From assembly GCF_900090325.1 (NCBI RefSeq), contig NZ_FMHW01000002.1:2418001-2482000 (forward strand): 64,000 nucleotides of DNA, in the 5' to 3' direction. The DNA is from Micromonospora pallida. GTDB taxonomy: Bacteria; Actinomycetota; Actinomycetes; Mycobacteriales; Micromonosporaceae. The position numbers were made by a program, and so were the translations under genes. Shown here in pieces: positions 22,923 through 30,699 of this stretch. Under the pieces are notes generated by a model, which saw only the letters and a list, made by a program, of their open reading frames with translations, did not search any database and was not told the origin of the DNA. Position 1 is the stretch's first letter. Each line of letters opens with the position of its first letter.

Positions 22923-24155
22923 TCAGTGCGCCGGTGACGGCGTCTCGGGAGGCCGGCCGGCGGCGTGGTGGGCGTCGGCGAGCGCGACGCCGAGCAGCAC
23001 GAGTGCGGCGACCACCGACGCGGCCAGCGGCGGAGCAAAGGTGAGGGGCAGGGCCACCACCACCAGGACGGCGATGGCGACCACCCGGCGCCTCGACAGG
23101 CGGTCGAACACCACCCGTTCCAGCCGGATGCGGCCGTACAGGAACAGGGCGGGCCCGCCGAGGATCGCCCCCAGCCAGGCCGGCACGGGTCGGCCACCCG
23201 GGTGTTGCAGGGCCACCTCGAAGCCGACTGCGGTGACGACGATGCCCACCACCATCACCAGGTGCGCCACCCCGGTGGCCTCGCCGGCGGCGAGGCGGTC
23301 ACTGGACGCGGTGACCGCCTGGGCGAGCACCTGCCCGGAGCGGTAGAAGTAGATCCGCCACAGCAGCACCGTCGACAGGAAGACCACCACCAGCGCCGTC
23401 CAGGCCGCGACGTCCTGACGCTGGCCGGTGAAGGAGATACCGGCGGCCAGCACGCTCTCCCCGAGAGCGATCATCAGGAGCTGCTGGTAGCGCGCGGGAA
23501 GGTGGTGACCGCTGTCCATTGCCCACACGCTGACCGCTGGACGCGGCGTCCCCGGCACCGGCACCGGCCAGCGCAGCCGTGCCGCGACGATGTCCACCGC
23601 GATGGCGACGGCCCAGACGGCGGCCCGCGCTGCGCCGGTGACGGCCACGCCGGCCAGCCAGATCACCCCCGTCCCCGCGCTCCACAGCACCGACCGCAGG
23701 TAGAGGCTCCGCAGCGCGTGTCCGCGCAGGGCAGGAATCAGGACGAGCGGCCGGGCGACGCGCAGCAGCACGTACGGCAGGACGAACTCCCACCCCCGAC
23801 CGACGAACGCGGTCGGCAGGGCCGACGACATGACCAGCAGGCCGAAGGCACTGGCCAGCACCAGCCACTGGACCCGGTGGCGGCGGGGGTCGAACCAACT
23901 GGTGATGTGGGCGGTGGTGATCCACAGCCAGATCAGCGGCAACGCCAGGACGAGCAGGTAGCCCAACGATCGCACCCGTACGAGGACCTCGTCGGCGGTG
24001 ATGTCCCGGACGACCCGGCTGACCACCCCGGAGAGGGCGAACACCAGCACCAGGTCGACGAAGAGTTCCAGGAAGTTCGCCTGCCGCACGTCCTCCCGAT
24101 GTCGCAGCAGGTCCTCCCCTGACTTGCCGCTCCGGAGTAGGCCCATATCCGCCAT
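22923..24155 (-). CDS. Low-temperature-requirement A (LtrA) family membrane protein
   Basis: About 410 residues with ten or so hydrophobic segments. Family marks are the early NFLELFVDLVLVFALSG segment and the later LPARYQQLLMIALGESVLA segment. LtrA proteins are polytopic proteins of unclear function, first tied to growth of Listeria at low temperature; many actinomycetes carry several. The ATG at 24155 is preferred because the upstream in-frame extension is Arg/Pro-rich and not family-like. It is convergent with the cation-efflux gene (25-base gap) and divergent from the esterase gene. No link to either biosynthetic cluster is visible. Confidence 0.85.
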   Translation of the reverse strand: MADMGLLRSGKSGEDLLRHREDVRQANFLELFVDLVLVFALSGVVSRVVRDITADEVLVRVRSLGYLLVLALPLIWLWITTAHITSWFDPRRHRVQWLVLASAFGLLVMSSALPTAFVGRGWEFVLPYVLLRVARPLVLIPALRGHALRSLYLRSVLWSAGTGVIWLAGVAVTGAARAAVWAVAIAVDIVAARLRWPVPVPGTPRPAVSVWAMDSGHHLPARYQQLLMIALGESVLAAGISFTGQRQDVAAWTALVVVFLSTVLLWRIYFYRSGQVLAQAVTASSDRLAAGEATGVAHLVMVVGIVVTAVGFEVALQHPGGRPVPAWLGAILGGPALFLYGRIRLERVVFDRLSRRRVVAIAVLVVVALPLTFAPPLAASVVAALVLLGVALADAHHAAGRPPETPSPAH

Positions 24156-24267
24156 GCTCGCCGGTGGCACCCCGGCCCGGAGGCGGGACAGGGTGCCCGC
24201 CATCCGACCGGGTCGCGGCCCAGGGCGGCTCCGGCATGACCCGGTCGGTAGCGGGTACCGCCTGGTC

Positions 24268-25560
24268 ATGGCGACGGGACGCTACGACGACGAGGTGGCC
24301 GCGCTGGCGACGCCGCTGGGCGATCCCGGCGACCTGGACGTGTTGCTGGACCGGGTGGGCGACGCCCGGGTGGTGATGCTGGGCGAGGCGAGCCACGGCA
24401 CCCACGAGTTCTACACCTGGCGGGCGGCCGTCACGAGGCGGCTCGTCGAGGAGAAGGGCTTCTCGTTCGTGGCCGTGGAGGGCGACTGGCCGGACTGCGA
24501 CCGGGTGGACCGCAGCGTCCGCTGCCGTACCGACGCACCGGCCGACCCGCGCGACGCGCTGACCACCTTCGAGCGGTGGCCGACGTGGATGTGGGCCAAC
24601 GAGGAGGTGGCCGACTTCGCGCGCTGGTTGCGCGCCCACAACGCCCGCGTGGCCGAGGCCGACCGGGCCGGCTTCCACGGCCTGGACGTCTACTCGCTGT
24701 GGGAGTCGCTGCGCGAGATCCTCACCTGGCTGCGCGAGCACGACCCGGAGCAGGTGCCCACCGCGCTGGCGGCGTACCGCTGTTTCCAGCCGTACGGCGA
24801 GGACGCTCAGCGCTACGCCCTGGCCACCCGGTTCGTGCCCACCAGCTGCGAGGACGAGGTCGTCGACCTGCTGGTCCGGCTGCGCGTGCGGGCCGCCGCC
24901 GACGGCGCGGACCGGTTCGGGGCCTGGCAGAACGCCGAGGTCGTCGCCGGCGCCGAACGCTACTACCGGGCGATGGTCCGGGGCGGCCGGGAGTCGTGGA
25001 ACGTCCGCGACCGGCACATGGACGACACCCTCGACCGGCTCCTGGCCCACTACGGACCGCAGGCCAGGGCGGTCGTCTGGGCACACAACACCCATGTCGG
25101 CGACGCCCGCGCGACCGACATGGTCGACGCCGGCGAGGTCAACATCGGTCAGCTCGCCCGGGAACGGCACGGCCCGGACCAGGTGGTGCTGGTCGGTTTC
25201 GGCACCCACCACGGCACCGTGCTCGCCGGCGACGCGTGGGGCGCTCCGGTGGAGGTGATGCGGGTGCCCCCGGCCCGCCGGCACTCCCTGGAGGAGGCGC
25301 TGCACGCCGCCGCGCCGGAGCAGGCCCTCTTCGTCTTCCCGTCAACTCCGCAGGCCGACCTGCTCAGCCACGAACTCGACCATCGGGCCATCGGTGTCGT
25401 GTACCACCCGGACCGGGAGAGTTGGGGCAACTACGTGCCCACCGTGCTGGGTGACCGTTACGACGCGTTCTGCTGGATCGACGAGTCCCGGGCCCTGCGG
25501 CCGCTCCGCGTCCGACGCAGCAGCCCGAGCGAACCGGAGACGTTCCCGTCCGGCGTCTGA
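24268..25560 (+). CDS. Erythromycin esterase family hydrolase
   Basis: A 430-residue protein of the erythromycin esterase family. Marks are GEASHGTHEFYTWRAA (near residue 38), FVAVEGDWPDC, the central FHGLDVYSLWESL and VVWAHNTHVGD (near 270), all carrying the conserved His and acidic residues of the family. EreA/EreB hydrolyse macrolactone esters, while many chromosomal homologues are of unknown substrate. The ATG at 24268 lies 112 bases from the divergent LtrA gene. Position between two antibiotic clusters, one a PKS ending in a thioesterase, suggests possible self-resistance or product tailoring. The other reading is an unrelated housekeeping esterase. Confidence 0.85.
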   Translation: MATGRYDDEVAALATPLGDPGDLDVLLDRVGDARVVMLGEASHGTHEFYTWRAAVTRRLVEEKGFSFVAVEGDWPDCDRVDRSVRCRTDAPADPRDALTTFERWPTWMWANEEVADFARWLRAHNARVAEADRAGFHGLDVYSLWESLREILTWLREHDPEQVPTALAAYRCFQPYGEDAQRYALATRFVPTSCEDEVVDLLVRLRVRAAADGADRFGAWQNAEVVAGAERYYRAMVRGGRESWNVRDRHMDDTLDRLLAHYGPQARAVVWAHNTHVGDARATDMVDAGEVNIGQLARERHGPDQVVLVGFGTHHGTVLAGDAWGAPVEVMRVPPARRHSLEEALHAAAPEQALFVFPSTPQADLLSHELDHRAIGVVYHPDRESWGNYVPTVLGDRYDAFCWIDESRALRPLRVRRSSPSEPETFPSGV

Positions 25561-25672
25561 CCCCGAGGCTCGACCCGGCTGCTGGCGGTTTACCGCCCGT
25601 GGGCCCGGGAAGCCAGCATCGTCGGCGGCCCGAGCCGCTCTCGGGCCGTGACCGAGACACGGGGAGGTTGAC

Positions 25673-25831
25673 ATGGCTGACCGGGAGCAACTCCACGACC
25701 TGCGCCAGCAGGCTCACCAGGCCGGCATCGGGGGCAACTCCAAGATGACCGAACAGCAGTTGCGCCAGGCCCTGCGCAAGGTCGGCAAGGGCGCCGACCC
25801 GCAGCTCGCCAAGCGGGAGGCCAAGAGCTGA
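25673..25831 (+). CDS. 52-residue SAP/Rho-N-like small protein
   Basis: A short gene with a strong ribosome site (GGGGAGG, 5 nt before the ATG). The product is basic and helical, with LRQQAHQAGIGGNSKMTEQQ followed by LRQAL. This resembles the SAP or Rho N-terminal fold, in which two helices flank a G-x-S/G-K turn and which often binds nucleic acid. A perfect 44-base palindrome begins two bases after its stop and probably ends its transcript. Function unknown; it stands alone between the esterase and the MFS gene. Confidence 0.7.
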   Translation: MADREQLHDLRQQAHQAGIGGNSKMTEQQLRQALRKVGKGADPQLAKREAKS

Positions 25832-25833
25832 CC

Positions 25834-25877
25834 GGCACTCGACGCCCGTACCCGATCGGGTACGGGCGTCGAGTGCC
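25834..25877 (+). terminator. 44-base perfect palindrome, likely terminator
   Basis: A perfectly self-complementary sequence centred between 25855 and 25856 (CCCGATCGGG core), starting 2 bases after the small gene's stop. It should form a very stable hairpin. No T-run follows, as is common in actinomycetes. Confidence 0.8.
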
Positions 25878-25909
25878 CGCCACCGGGGCTCGGTGATACC
25901 GTCGCCCCG

Positions 25910-27154
25910 GTGTTGGGAGTTTCGGACGATTCCACCGGAACGCCGTTGTCCTACCGGCAGGTACTCGCCAGTCCCAACGTTCCGCAACTGCTGTTGGCGG
26001 CATCGCTCTCCCGGCTGGCGGAAGGCGTGCTGCTCTTCGTCGTCGTCCTCTACGTCATCGTGGAGTTCGGCTCCGCCTCGCTCGCCGGCCTCAGCGCGTT
26101 CTTCCTGACCCTGCCCGGCTTCCTGGTGAGCCCGGTCGCCGGTGCCGTCCTCGACCGGCTCGGCGTGGTCCGCGCCGTGGTCCTGGACACCCTGTCGAGC
26201 GCCGTCCTCATCGCCACGATCGCCGTGTTGTCGTGGGCGGACGCCCTCCGCGCGCCGATCCTTTTCGTGCTGCTCACGCTCTACTCGCTGACCAGCCCGC
26301 TGACCTCGGGCGGGATCCGGACGCTCTTCCCCCGGTTCGTCCCCGAGCCCGCCTACGACAAGGCGAACGCCCTCGACCTGAGCACCTTCTCGGTGATCGA
26401 CGTCGTCGGGCCGTTGATCGCCGGTGCCCTCTTCGCCGGGATCGGCGCCAATCCGACGCTGCTCTGCGTGGCCGTCACGTACGCTCTGGCCGCCGCCAGC
26501 GTCGCCCTGCTGCGGGAGCCCGCCCCCGAGACGGAGCACCCACCGCCCCGACAGCACCTGCTCCGGGCGGCCTGGGACGGCGTCGTCCACCTGGTGCGCA
26601 ACCCCACGCTGCGCGCGCTCGCGGTCTCCTACTCGCTCTACCAGGCCGCCTCCGGCATGCTGATCGTCATCGTGCCGGTCGCCGTGGGCCGGTGGCTCGG
26701 CGACACCGACGGGACCGAGCGGTACGTCGGCGTACTGTGGGCCGTTGCCGGCCTGGCCGGCACGGTCGGCGCGCTGGTCGCCGGCAGGCTGGTCGGCGCC
26801 GGACGCGAGCGCGCCTACATGGTCGGCGCCACGCTGGTCTGCGCTGCCGCGATCTTCCCGGTCAGCGCACTCGGCTCGATCGTCGCCCTGGGCGCCGGTC
26901 TCGCCCTGGTCGGTCTCAGCGAGGGCGCCGTCAACGTCAGCCTGCTCTCGCTACGGCAGCGTCGGACCGAGCCGGCCTGGCTCGGGCGGGTCATGACCGT
27001 GTCGATCAGCGTCAACCTGATGGGGTTCCCGGTCGGCACGCTGCTGGGTGGCCTCGTCGTGACCCACTCGGTGACCGTGGCGCTGGCCGTCGCCGCCGCG
27101 CTGGCGGTCGGGTCGGCCGCGTCCGCCCGCCTCCTCGTCCCCGGAGAGGCCTGA
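25910..27154 (+). CDS. MFS transporter
   Basis: A 414-residue protein of the major facilitator superfamily with about 12 hydrophobic helices. The helix 2-3 loop reads AGAVLDRLGVVRAV (near 77), keeping the Asp-Arg-Leu-Gly core, and a long central loop (about 200-230, acidic and Pro-rich) separates the two halves. It resembles macrolide/drug efflux and EntS-type carriers, but the substrate is not readable. The start is a GTG at 25910 with no strong ribosome site. The gene follows the palindrome at 25834-25877. Together with the erythromycin-esterase homologue it could be part of resistance to the nearby polyketide. Confidence 0.82.
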   Translation: MLGVSDDSTGTPLSYRQVLASPNVPQLLLAASLSRLAEGVLLFVVVLYVIVEFGSASLAGLSAFFLTLPGFLVSPVAGAVLDRLGVVRAVVLDTLSSAVLIATIAVLSWADALRAPILFVLLTLYSLTSPLTSGGIRTLFPRFVPEPAYDKANALDLSTFSVIDVVGPLIAGALFAGIGANPTLLCVAVTYALAAASVALLREPAPETEHPPPRQHLLRAAWDGVVHLVRNPTLRALAVSYSLYQAASGMLIVIVPVAVGRWLGDTDGTERYVGVLWAVAGLAGTVGALVAGRLVGAGRERAYMVGATLVCAAAIFPVSALGSIVALGAGLALVGLSEGAVNVSLLSLRQRRTEPAWLGRVMTVSISVNLMGFPVGTLLGGLVVTHSVTVALAVAAALAVGSAASARLLVPGEA

Positions 27155-27195
27155 GCGGTCCCCACCCCGGCACGTCGGCGACGGCCGGGCTCGCC

Positions 27196-27215
27196 CGCCG
27201 GCTTCGGAGCCGGCG
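27196..27215 (+). terminator. Hairpin terminator after MFS gene
   Basis: An 8-bp perfect stem (CGCCGGCT / AGCCGGCG) with a TCGG loop, 42 bases past the MFS stop. Confidence 0.6.
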
Positions 27216-27224
27216 GCACCTCCA

Positions 27225-27269
27225 CCACGACACGACCGGCAGGGGGGTGGCTGGCTCTGGGTGGCCCGG
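27225..27269 (+). repeat. Dispersed repeat, copy A (with copy B at 30540-30585)
   Basis: About 45 bases sharing CCACGACA, CGACCG, AGGGG and the block TCTGGGTGGCCCGG, in the same order and nearly the same spacing as 30540-30585. It lies just upstream of the transposase remnant. Confidence 0.6.
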
Positions 27270-27294
27270 TCGCATCCGCCGGCATCGACGCGGC

Positions 27295-27826
27295 CCGGAC
27301 CATTGCCTGGCGGGACGGATCCCGCACCCGTGGGGCAAGCCGGTGAAGACGCGTTCCCGGTTCGTGTTCCTCCGCGTCCGTCCGGCCGGTCGGATCCTGC
27401 GGGCCGCCCACCGCGACCACGACCTGCCCGAGGCGTGGCTGATCGCCGAATGGCCGGCCAATCGGAACCCACCAAGTACTGGCTGTCGAACCTGCCGGCC
27501 ACCACAGCGAAACGCACCCTCATCCGGTGGGCGAAACTCCGGTGGCACATCGAGCACGACTACCGCGAACTGAAGACCGGACTCGGCCTGGACCACTACG
27601 AGGGCCGCACCTGGCAGGGCTGGCACCACCACGTCACCCTCGTGTCCGCCGCCCACGCCTTCTGCACCCTGCAACGCCTCGACCCAAAAGCCCCCGCGCC
27701 GGCCTGACCCTCTACGCCGTACTTCGCGAACTACAAGCCCACCTCGCCCGCCTGGCCGGCGCCTGCCCCACCGGCAAGACCCGCTTCCCCACCAGACGAG
27801 AACCCCGAGACCAACTCCGATCATGA
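27295..27826 (+). pseudogene. IS701-type transposase remnant, multiply frameshifted
   Basis: Only the C-terminal third of a DDE transposase remains, spread over three frames. Segment one (about 27320-27455) reads KTRSRFVFLRVRPAGR then WLIAEWPA. Segment two (about 27450-27706) reads SEPTKYWLSNLP, LRWHIEHDYRELKTGLGLDH and WHHHVTLVSAAHAFCTLQRL, including the conserved YRELKTGLGLDH block. Segment three (about 27705-27826) reads GLTLYAVLRELQAHLA. Frameshifts lie near 27455 and near 27690 (AAAAGCCCCC). The N-terminal part is absent. Bases after the stop (27822-27850, TCATGACAAAGCACTACCAG) look like the element's right end; no left end was found. The remnant separates the resistance-like genes from the PKS cluster. 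Confidence 0.85.
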
Positions 27827-27910
27827 CAAAGCACTACCAGGGCCCTGAGGACCCCAGCCGAGACTCCATCCGGCACCGCTTTCGATCCCGGACGGCAGGG
27901 CCGGCGCGTC

Positions 27911-28648
27911 TCACTCCCAGCGGAAGAAGCGGACCGCCAGCAGGCAACCGAGTACGGCGGTGATCCCCAGGGCCACGAGCTGCGGCACGGCCGGCGTACC
28001 GCCTGCCCACGCAGTGGCCACCGTGTCCACGGTGGCGCCCAGCGGCGAGTAGTCACCGATCCGCGCCAACACGGCCGGCATCTGGTCACGCGGCAACCAG
28101 GCCCCGGCGAGGAAGAGCAGCGGGAAGAACAGGGCCGGGCCGATGGACTGCGCCGCCCGGGCCGACGGGGCGAGCGCGGCGATGAGCAGACCCAGCCCGA
28201 ACAGGCAGGCCACCCCGAGCAGGAAGGCCAGCACGAACCCTGGCACGTTGGCCGGGGCCGGCTGGTCCAGCAGGAACCGGACGCCGACGGCGGTCACCAC
28301 CGCACCGGCGACACCCATCGCCAGGTTGACCACCACCTGCGCGACCAGCAGCAGGGCGGGGTTGACCGGCGTGGTGGCGAGCCGCCGCAGCACCCGCCGT
28401 TCCCGGTAGATGCCCAGCGCCATCGGCAGGGTGAACAGGGCGAGCATCCCGATGGTGAGGGACAGCGCGAGGGCGGGCAGGAACGTCAACTCGCCGTGCT
28501 GACCGCCGGTCTGCTCCGCCCCGCCGCGCGACGGCAGTCCGAACACGAGCATCAGCCCCAGCGGCAGGGCGAAGACGAAGAACAACGACACCGGTTCACG
28601 CAGGAAGAGCTTGGCCTCGACCGCGACGAGCTTGGACAGGGCGTTCAC
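27911..28648 (-). CDS. ABC-2 type exporter permease (DrrB-like)
   Basis: A 245-residue membrane protein with six hydrophobic segments in the ABC-2 pattern. The N-terminus (VNALSKLVAVEAKLFLREPV) is followed by a FALPLGLMLVFGLP helix; the GIYRERRVLRRLATTPV loop (near 85) is the conserved cytoplasmic element of this family, and FPLLFLAGAWLPRDQMP (near 180) is typical of the fifth helix. The GTG at 28648 overlaps the ATPase stop by 4 bases (GTGA); a longer upstream reading in this frame is only antisense to nothing real and lacks a ribosome site. With the ATPase it forms a complete exporter of the daunorubicin-resistance type. Confidence 0.9.
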   Translation of the reverse strand: MNALSKLVAVEAKLFLREPVSLFFVFALPLGLMLVFGLPSRGGAEQTGGQHGELTFLPALALSLTIGMLALFTLPMALGIYRERRVLRRLATTPVNPALLLVAQVVVNLAMGVAGAVVTAVGVRFLLDQPAPANVPGFVLAFLLGVACLFGLGLLIAALAPSARAAQSIGPALFFPLLFLAGAWLPRDQMPAVLARIGDYSPLGATVDTVATAWAGGTPAVPQLVALGITAVLGCLLAVRFFRWE

Positions 28649-29586
28649 GATGACCTCTCGTCGATCGTCTGTGGGGTACCGGTCCGGACCGGACGACCGG
28701 TCAGGGAGACGAAGGCGTCGTCCAGGGTGGGCTGCTCGACGCGCAGCCCGGTGTAGCGGACCTTCCGGTCGGCCAGCGCCGAGAGCACCGCCTGGGACAC
28801 GCCCTCGGGGCCGGTCACGGTCACCTCGTCGCCGCTGCGGCGCACCCCGGTCACTTCCGGCAACGCGTCGAGCGCGACCTCGTCGAGCGGGTCGAGGGGA
28901 GAGAAGTGCACCCGGTGTTCCGAGCCGACCCGGGCGAGCAGACCGGACGGGGTATCTATGGCGACGACCCGACCGACGTCGATCACGGCAAGCCGGTCGC
29001 AGAGCCGCTCCGCCTCCTCCATGAAGTGCGTGACCAGCACGACCGTCACACCCCGGTCGCGGATCCGCTCGACCAGGTCCCAGGTGTCCCGCCGACCCTG
29101 CGGGTCCAGCCCGGTGGTCAGTTCGTCCAGGATCGCGATCTCCGGGCGACCGACCAGCGCCAGGGCCACCGAGAGCCGCTGTTTCTGGCCGCCGGAGAGC
29201 TTGTGGAAGGCCGTGTCGCGCTGACTGGCCAGGCCCAGGTCCGCCAGGAGTTCGTCGATGTCGGCCTTGTTGCGGTAGAAGGACCGGTACAGGTCCAGGG
29301 CCTCCCGCACCCGCAGCTTGTCGGGGAGTTGGCTCTCCTGCAACTGGGCACCGACACGCTGGCGCACCTCGGTGCGGTCCCGCACCGGGTCGAGACCGAG
29401 GACCCGGACCTGCCCACCGTCGGCGCGGCGCAGTCCCTGCACGCACTCGACGGTGGTGGTCTTTCCGGCGCCGTTCGGACCGAGCACGCCGAATATCTCG
29501 CCCTGCTCCACGGTGAAGGAGACGTCCTCGACCGCGACCTTGTCGCCATATCGTTTGTGTAGGTGCTCGACTTCGATGACCGGCAT
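28645..29586 (-). CDS. ABC transporter ATPase (DrrA-like)
   Basis: A 313-residue ATPase with Walker A GPNGAGKTT (near 38), Q-loop QLQESQLPDKL, signature LSGGQKQR (near 137), Walker B IAILDELTTGLDPQ and the switch VTHFMEEAE. The C-terminal 90 residues match the DrrA-type extension that regulates export. In Walker B the usual DEP is DEL, a common variant in this group. The ATG at 29586 has GGAGG at 6 nt; the upstream extension is not family-like. It is transcribed with the permease. Cargo is unknown; it may export the polyketide. Confidence 0.92.
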   Translation of the reverse strand: MPVIEVEHLHKRYGDKVAVEDVSFTVEQGEIFGVLGPNGAGKTTTVECVQGLRRADGGQVRVLGLDPVRDRTEVRQRVGAQLQESQLPDKLRVREALDLYRSFYRNKADIDELLADLGLASQRDTAFHKLSGGQKQRLSVALALVGRPEIAILDELTTGLDPQGRRDTWDLVERIRDRGVTVVLVTHFMEEAERLCDRLAVIDVGRVVAIDTPSGLLARVGSEHRVHFSPLDPLDEVALDALPEVTGVRRSGDEVTVTGPEGVSQAVLSALADRKVRYTGLRVEQPTLDDAFVSLTGRPVRTGTPQTIDERSS

Positions 29587-29693
29587 GGGTGGTCCTCCGT
29601 CACGTGCGGCTGCCGTCGTGAGGGCGGACCCTCGGGATGTCACGGCGTCGATGGGTGGGAACGTCCGAGGTCAGCCCGGGGGCCGACGCGCCC

Positions 29694-29722
29694 ATCATCC
29701 GGGCAACCACGACGATGATCAA
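29694..29722 (-). promoter_or_regulatory. Possible promoter of the ABC pair
   Basis: Minus-strand TTGATC (29722-29717), 17 bases, GATGAT (29699-29694), about 108 bases before the ATG at 29586. The matches are partial, so this is tentative. Confidence 0.3.
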
Positions 29723-29812
29723 CCCATCGGACGATGAATTGGGGGTGTAGAACCGGAAATCACCGGCCCGTCAGGGGTTCCCCGGGTTCACACAGAGTGT
29801 CCGTCCTGTCGG

Positions 29813-30511
29813 TCACACGCCGAGGCAGAGGGTGGCCAGTTCCTCGATCCGGGTCAGGGTGACGTCCGGGGCGGCGGCCCGCAGGGTCTCCGCGTCCGAC
29901 TCGCCCCACAGGGCCGCCACCGCGAGCACCCCGGCGCTGCGGGCGCTGGCCAGGTCGGCCGGGGCGTCGCCGACCATCAACGCCTGCCCGGGTGGCACGT
30001 CCAGCAGGTCGAGGGCCCGGTGGACGATGTCCGGGGCGGGCTTCGGCCGGGGCACCTCGTCGGCGCCGACGACGTGGTCCACCAGGGGCAGCAGACCGAC
30101 CCGGTCCAGGACGAGCCGGGCCCGCTCCCCGCTGCGACCGGTCGCGACGGCCAGGCCGACGCCGTGTCCACGCAGTTCGCGAAGGAGTGCCGGCACGCCG
30201 GGCACCGGTGTGACCAGGTGCGCCAGGCGGTTGCTCTCCCGGACGAACGGCTCCGCCATCGCCGCCGGCAGGCCCATCAGCCGCAGCACCTCGGGCAGGT
30301 AGCGACCGGGGTAGCCGCAGTACTCGTCGACCGGGGCGACACCGTCGCCGACCACCTCCCGGTACGCCAGCGCGAACGCCGTGCGGGCCACGGCGAGACT
30401 GTCGACGAGCACGCCGTCGAGGTCGAGCAACACCGCGCGGACACTCCCGGGGACGAGGGCCCGTCCCGCCGCGCCGGCCCCGACCAGGCGGGCGCCTACG
30501 GCCTCGGACAC
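29813..30511 (-). CDS. HAD phosphatase, RifM / AHBA-associated type
   Basis: A 232-residue HAD hydrolase with all four motifs: DLDGVLVDS (I), ATGRSG (II), RPKPAPDIV (III) and GDAPADLASA (IV). Several stretches, such as AYREVVGDG, EPFVRESNRLA and PRPKPAPDI, match from memory the subfamily named for 3-amino-5-hydroxybenzoate synthesis (RifM-like), rather than general phosphoglycolate phosphatases. No AHBA synthase or amide synthase is in the window, and the PKS ends in a thioesterase, so an AHBA starter is not supported here. The start is taken as the GTG at 30511, with AAGGAGG 8 nt upstream, in preference to the GTG at 30532. It is divergent from matB. Confidence 0.85.
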   Translation of the reverse strand: MSEAVGARLVGAGAAGRALVPGSVRAVLLDLDGVLVDSLAVARTAFALAYREVVGDGVAPVDEYCGYPGRYLPEVLRLMGLPAAMAEPFVRESNRLAHLVTPVPGVPALLRELRGHGVGLAVATGRSGERARLVLDRVGLLPLVDHVVGADEVPRPKPAPDIVHRALDLLDVPPGQALMVGDAPADLASARSAGVLAVAALWGESDAETLRAAAPDVTLTRIEELATLCLGV

Positions 30512-30539
30512 CGGCGTCACCTCCTTCGTCACGATCGCG

Positions 30540-30585
30540 CCACGACACCCCGACCGCTAGGGGTGGCCGGTTCTGGGTGGCCCGG
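30540..30585 (+). repeat. Dispersed repeat, copy B
   Basis: Partner of 27225-27269, lying in the promoter gap between the HAD gene and matB. It includes the CTAGGGGT element at 30557-30564. The 3' half (TCTGGGTGGCCCGG) is identical in both copies. Confidence 0.6.
30557..30564. promoter_or_regulatory. CTAGGGGT element (candidate LAL site)
   Basis: Between divergent HAD and matB starts. It is one of a set of ACCCCTA/TAGGGGT elements in gaps of region 3 (see also 32893, 34446, 38879-38913 and 44094-44121). Confidence 0.35.
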
Positions 30586-30699
30586 CTACCGTTCGGGGCG
30601 TCCGGCCGGGGCGCGTAGGGGCGTCCGGGCCGCCCATCGACCGTACCCCCGCCAACCGGCGGAACGCCGCCGGGTGGACCGCGCAGAAGGAGCGTCATC

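Noticed and set aside
23998..24267. Longer N-terminus for the erythromycin-esterase protein
   Set aside because: The upstream in-frame part is Arg/Pro-rich, overlaps the divergent LtrA gene and lacks family similarity; the ATG at 24268 starts at the family's usual place.
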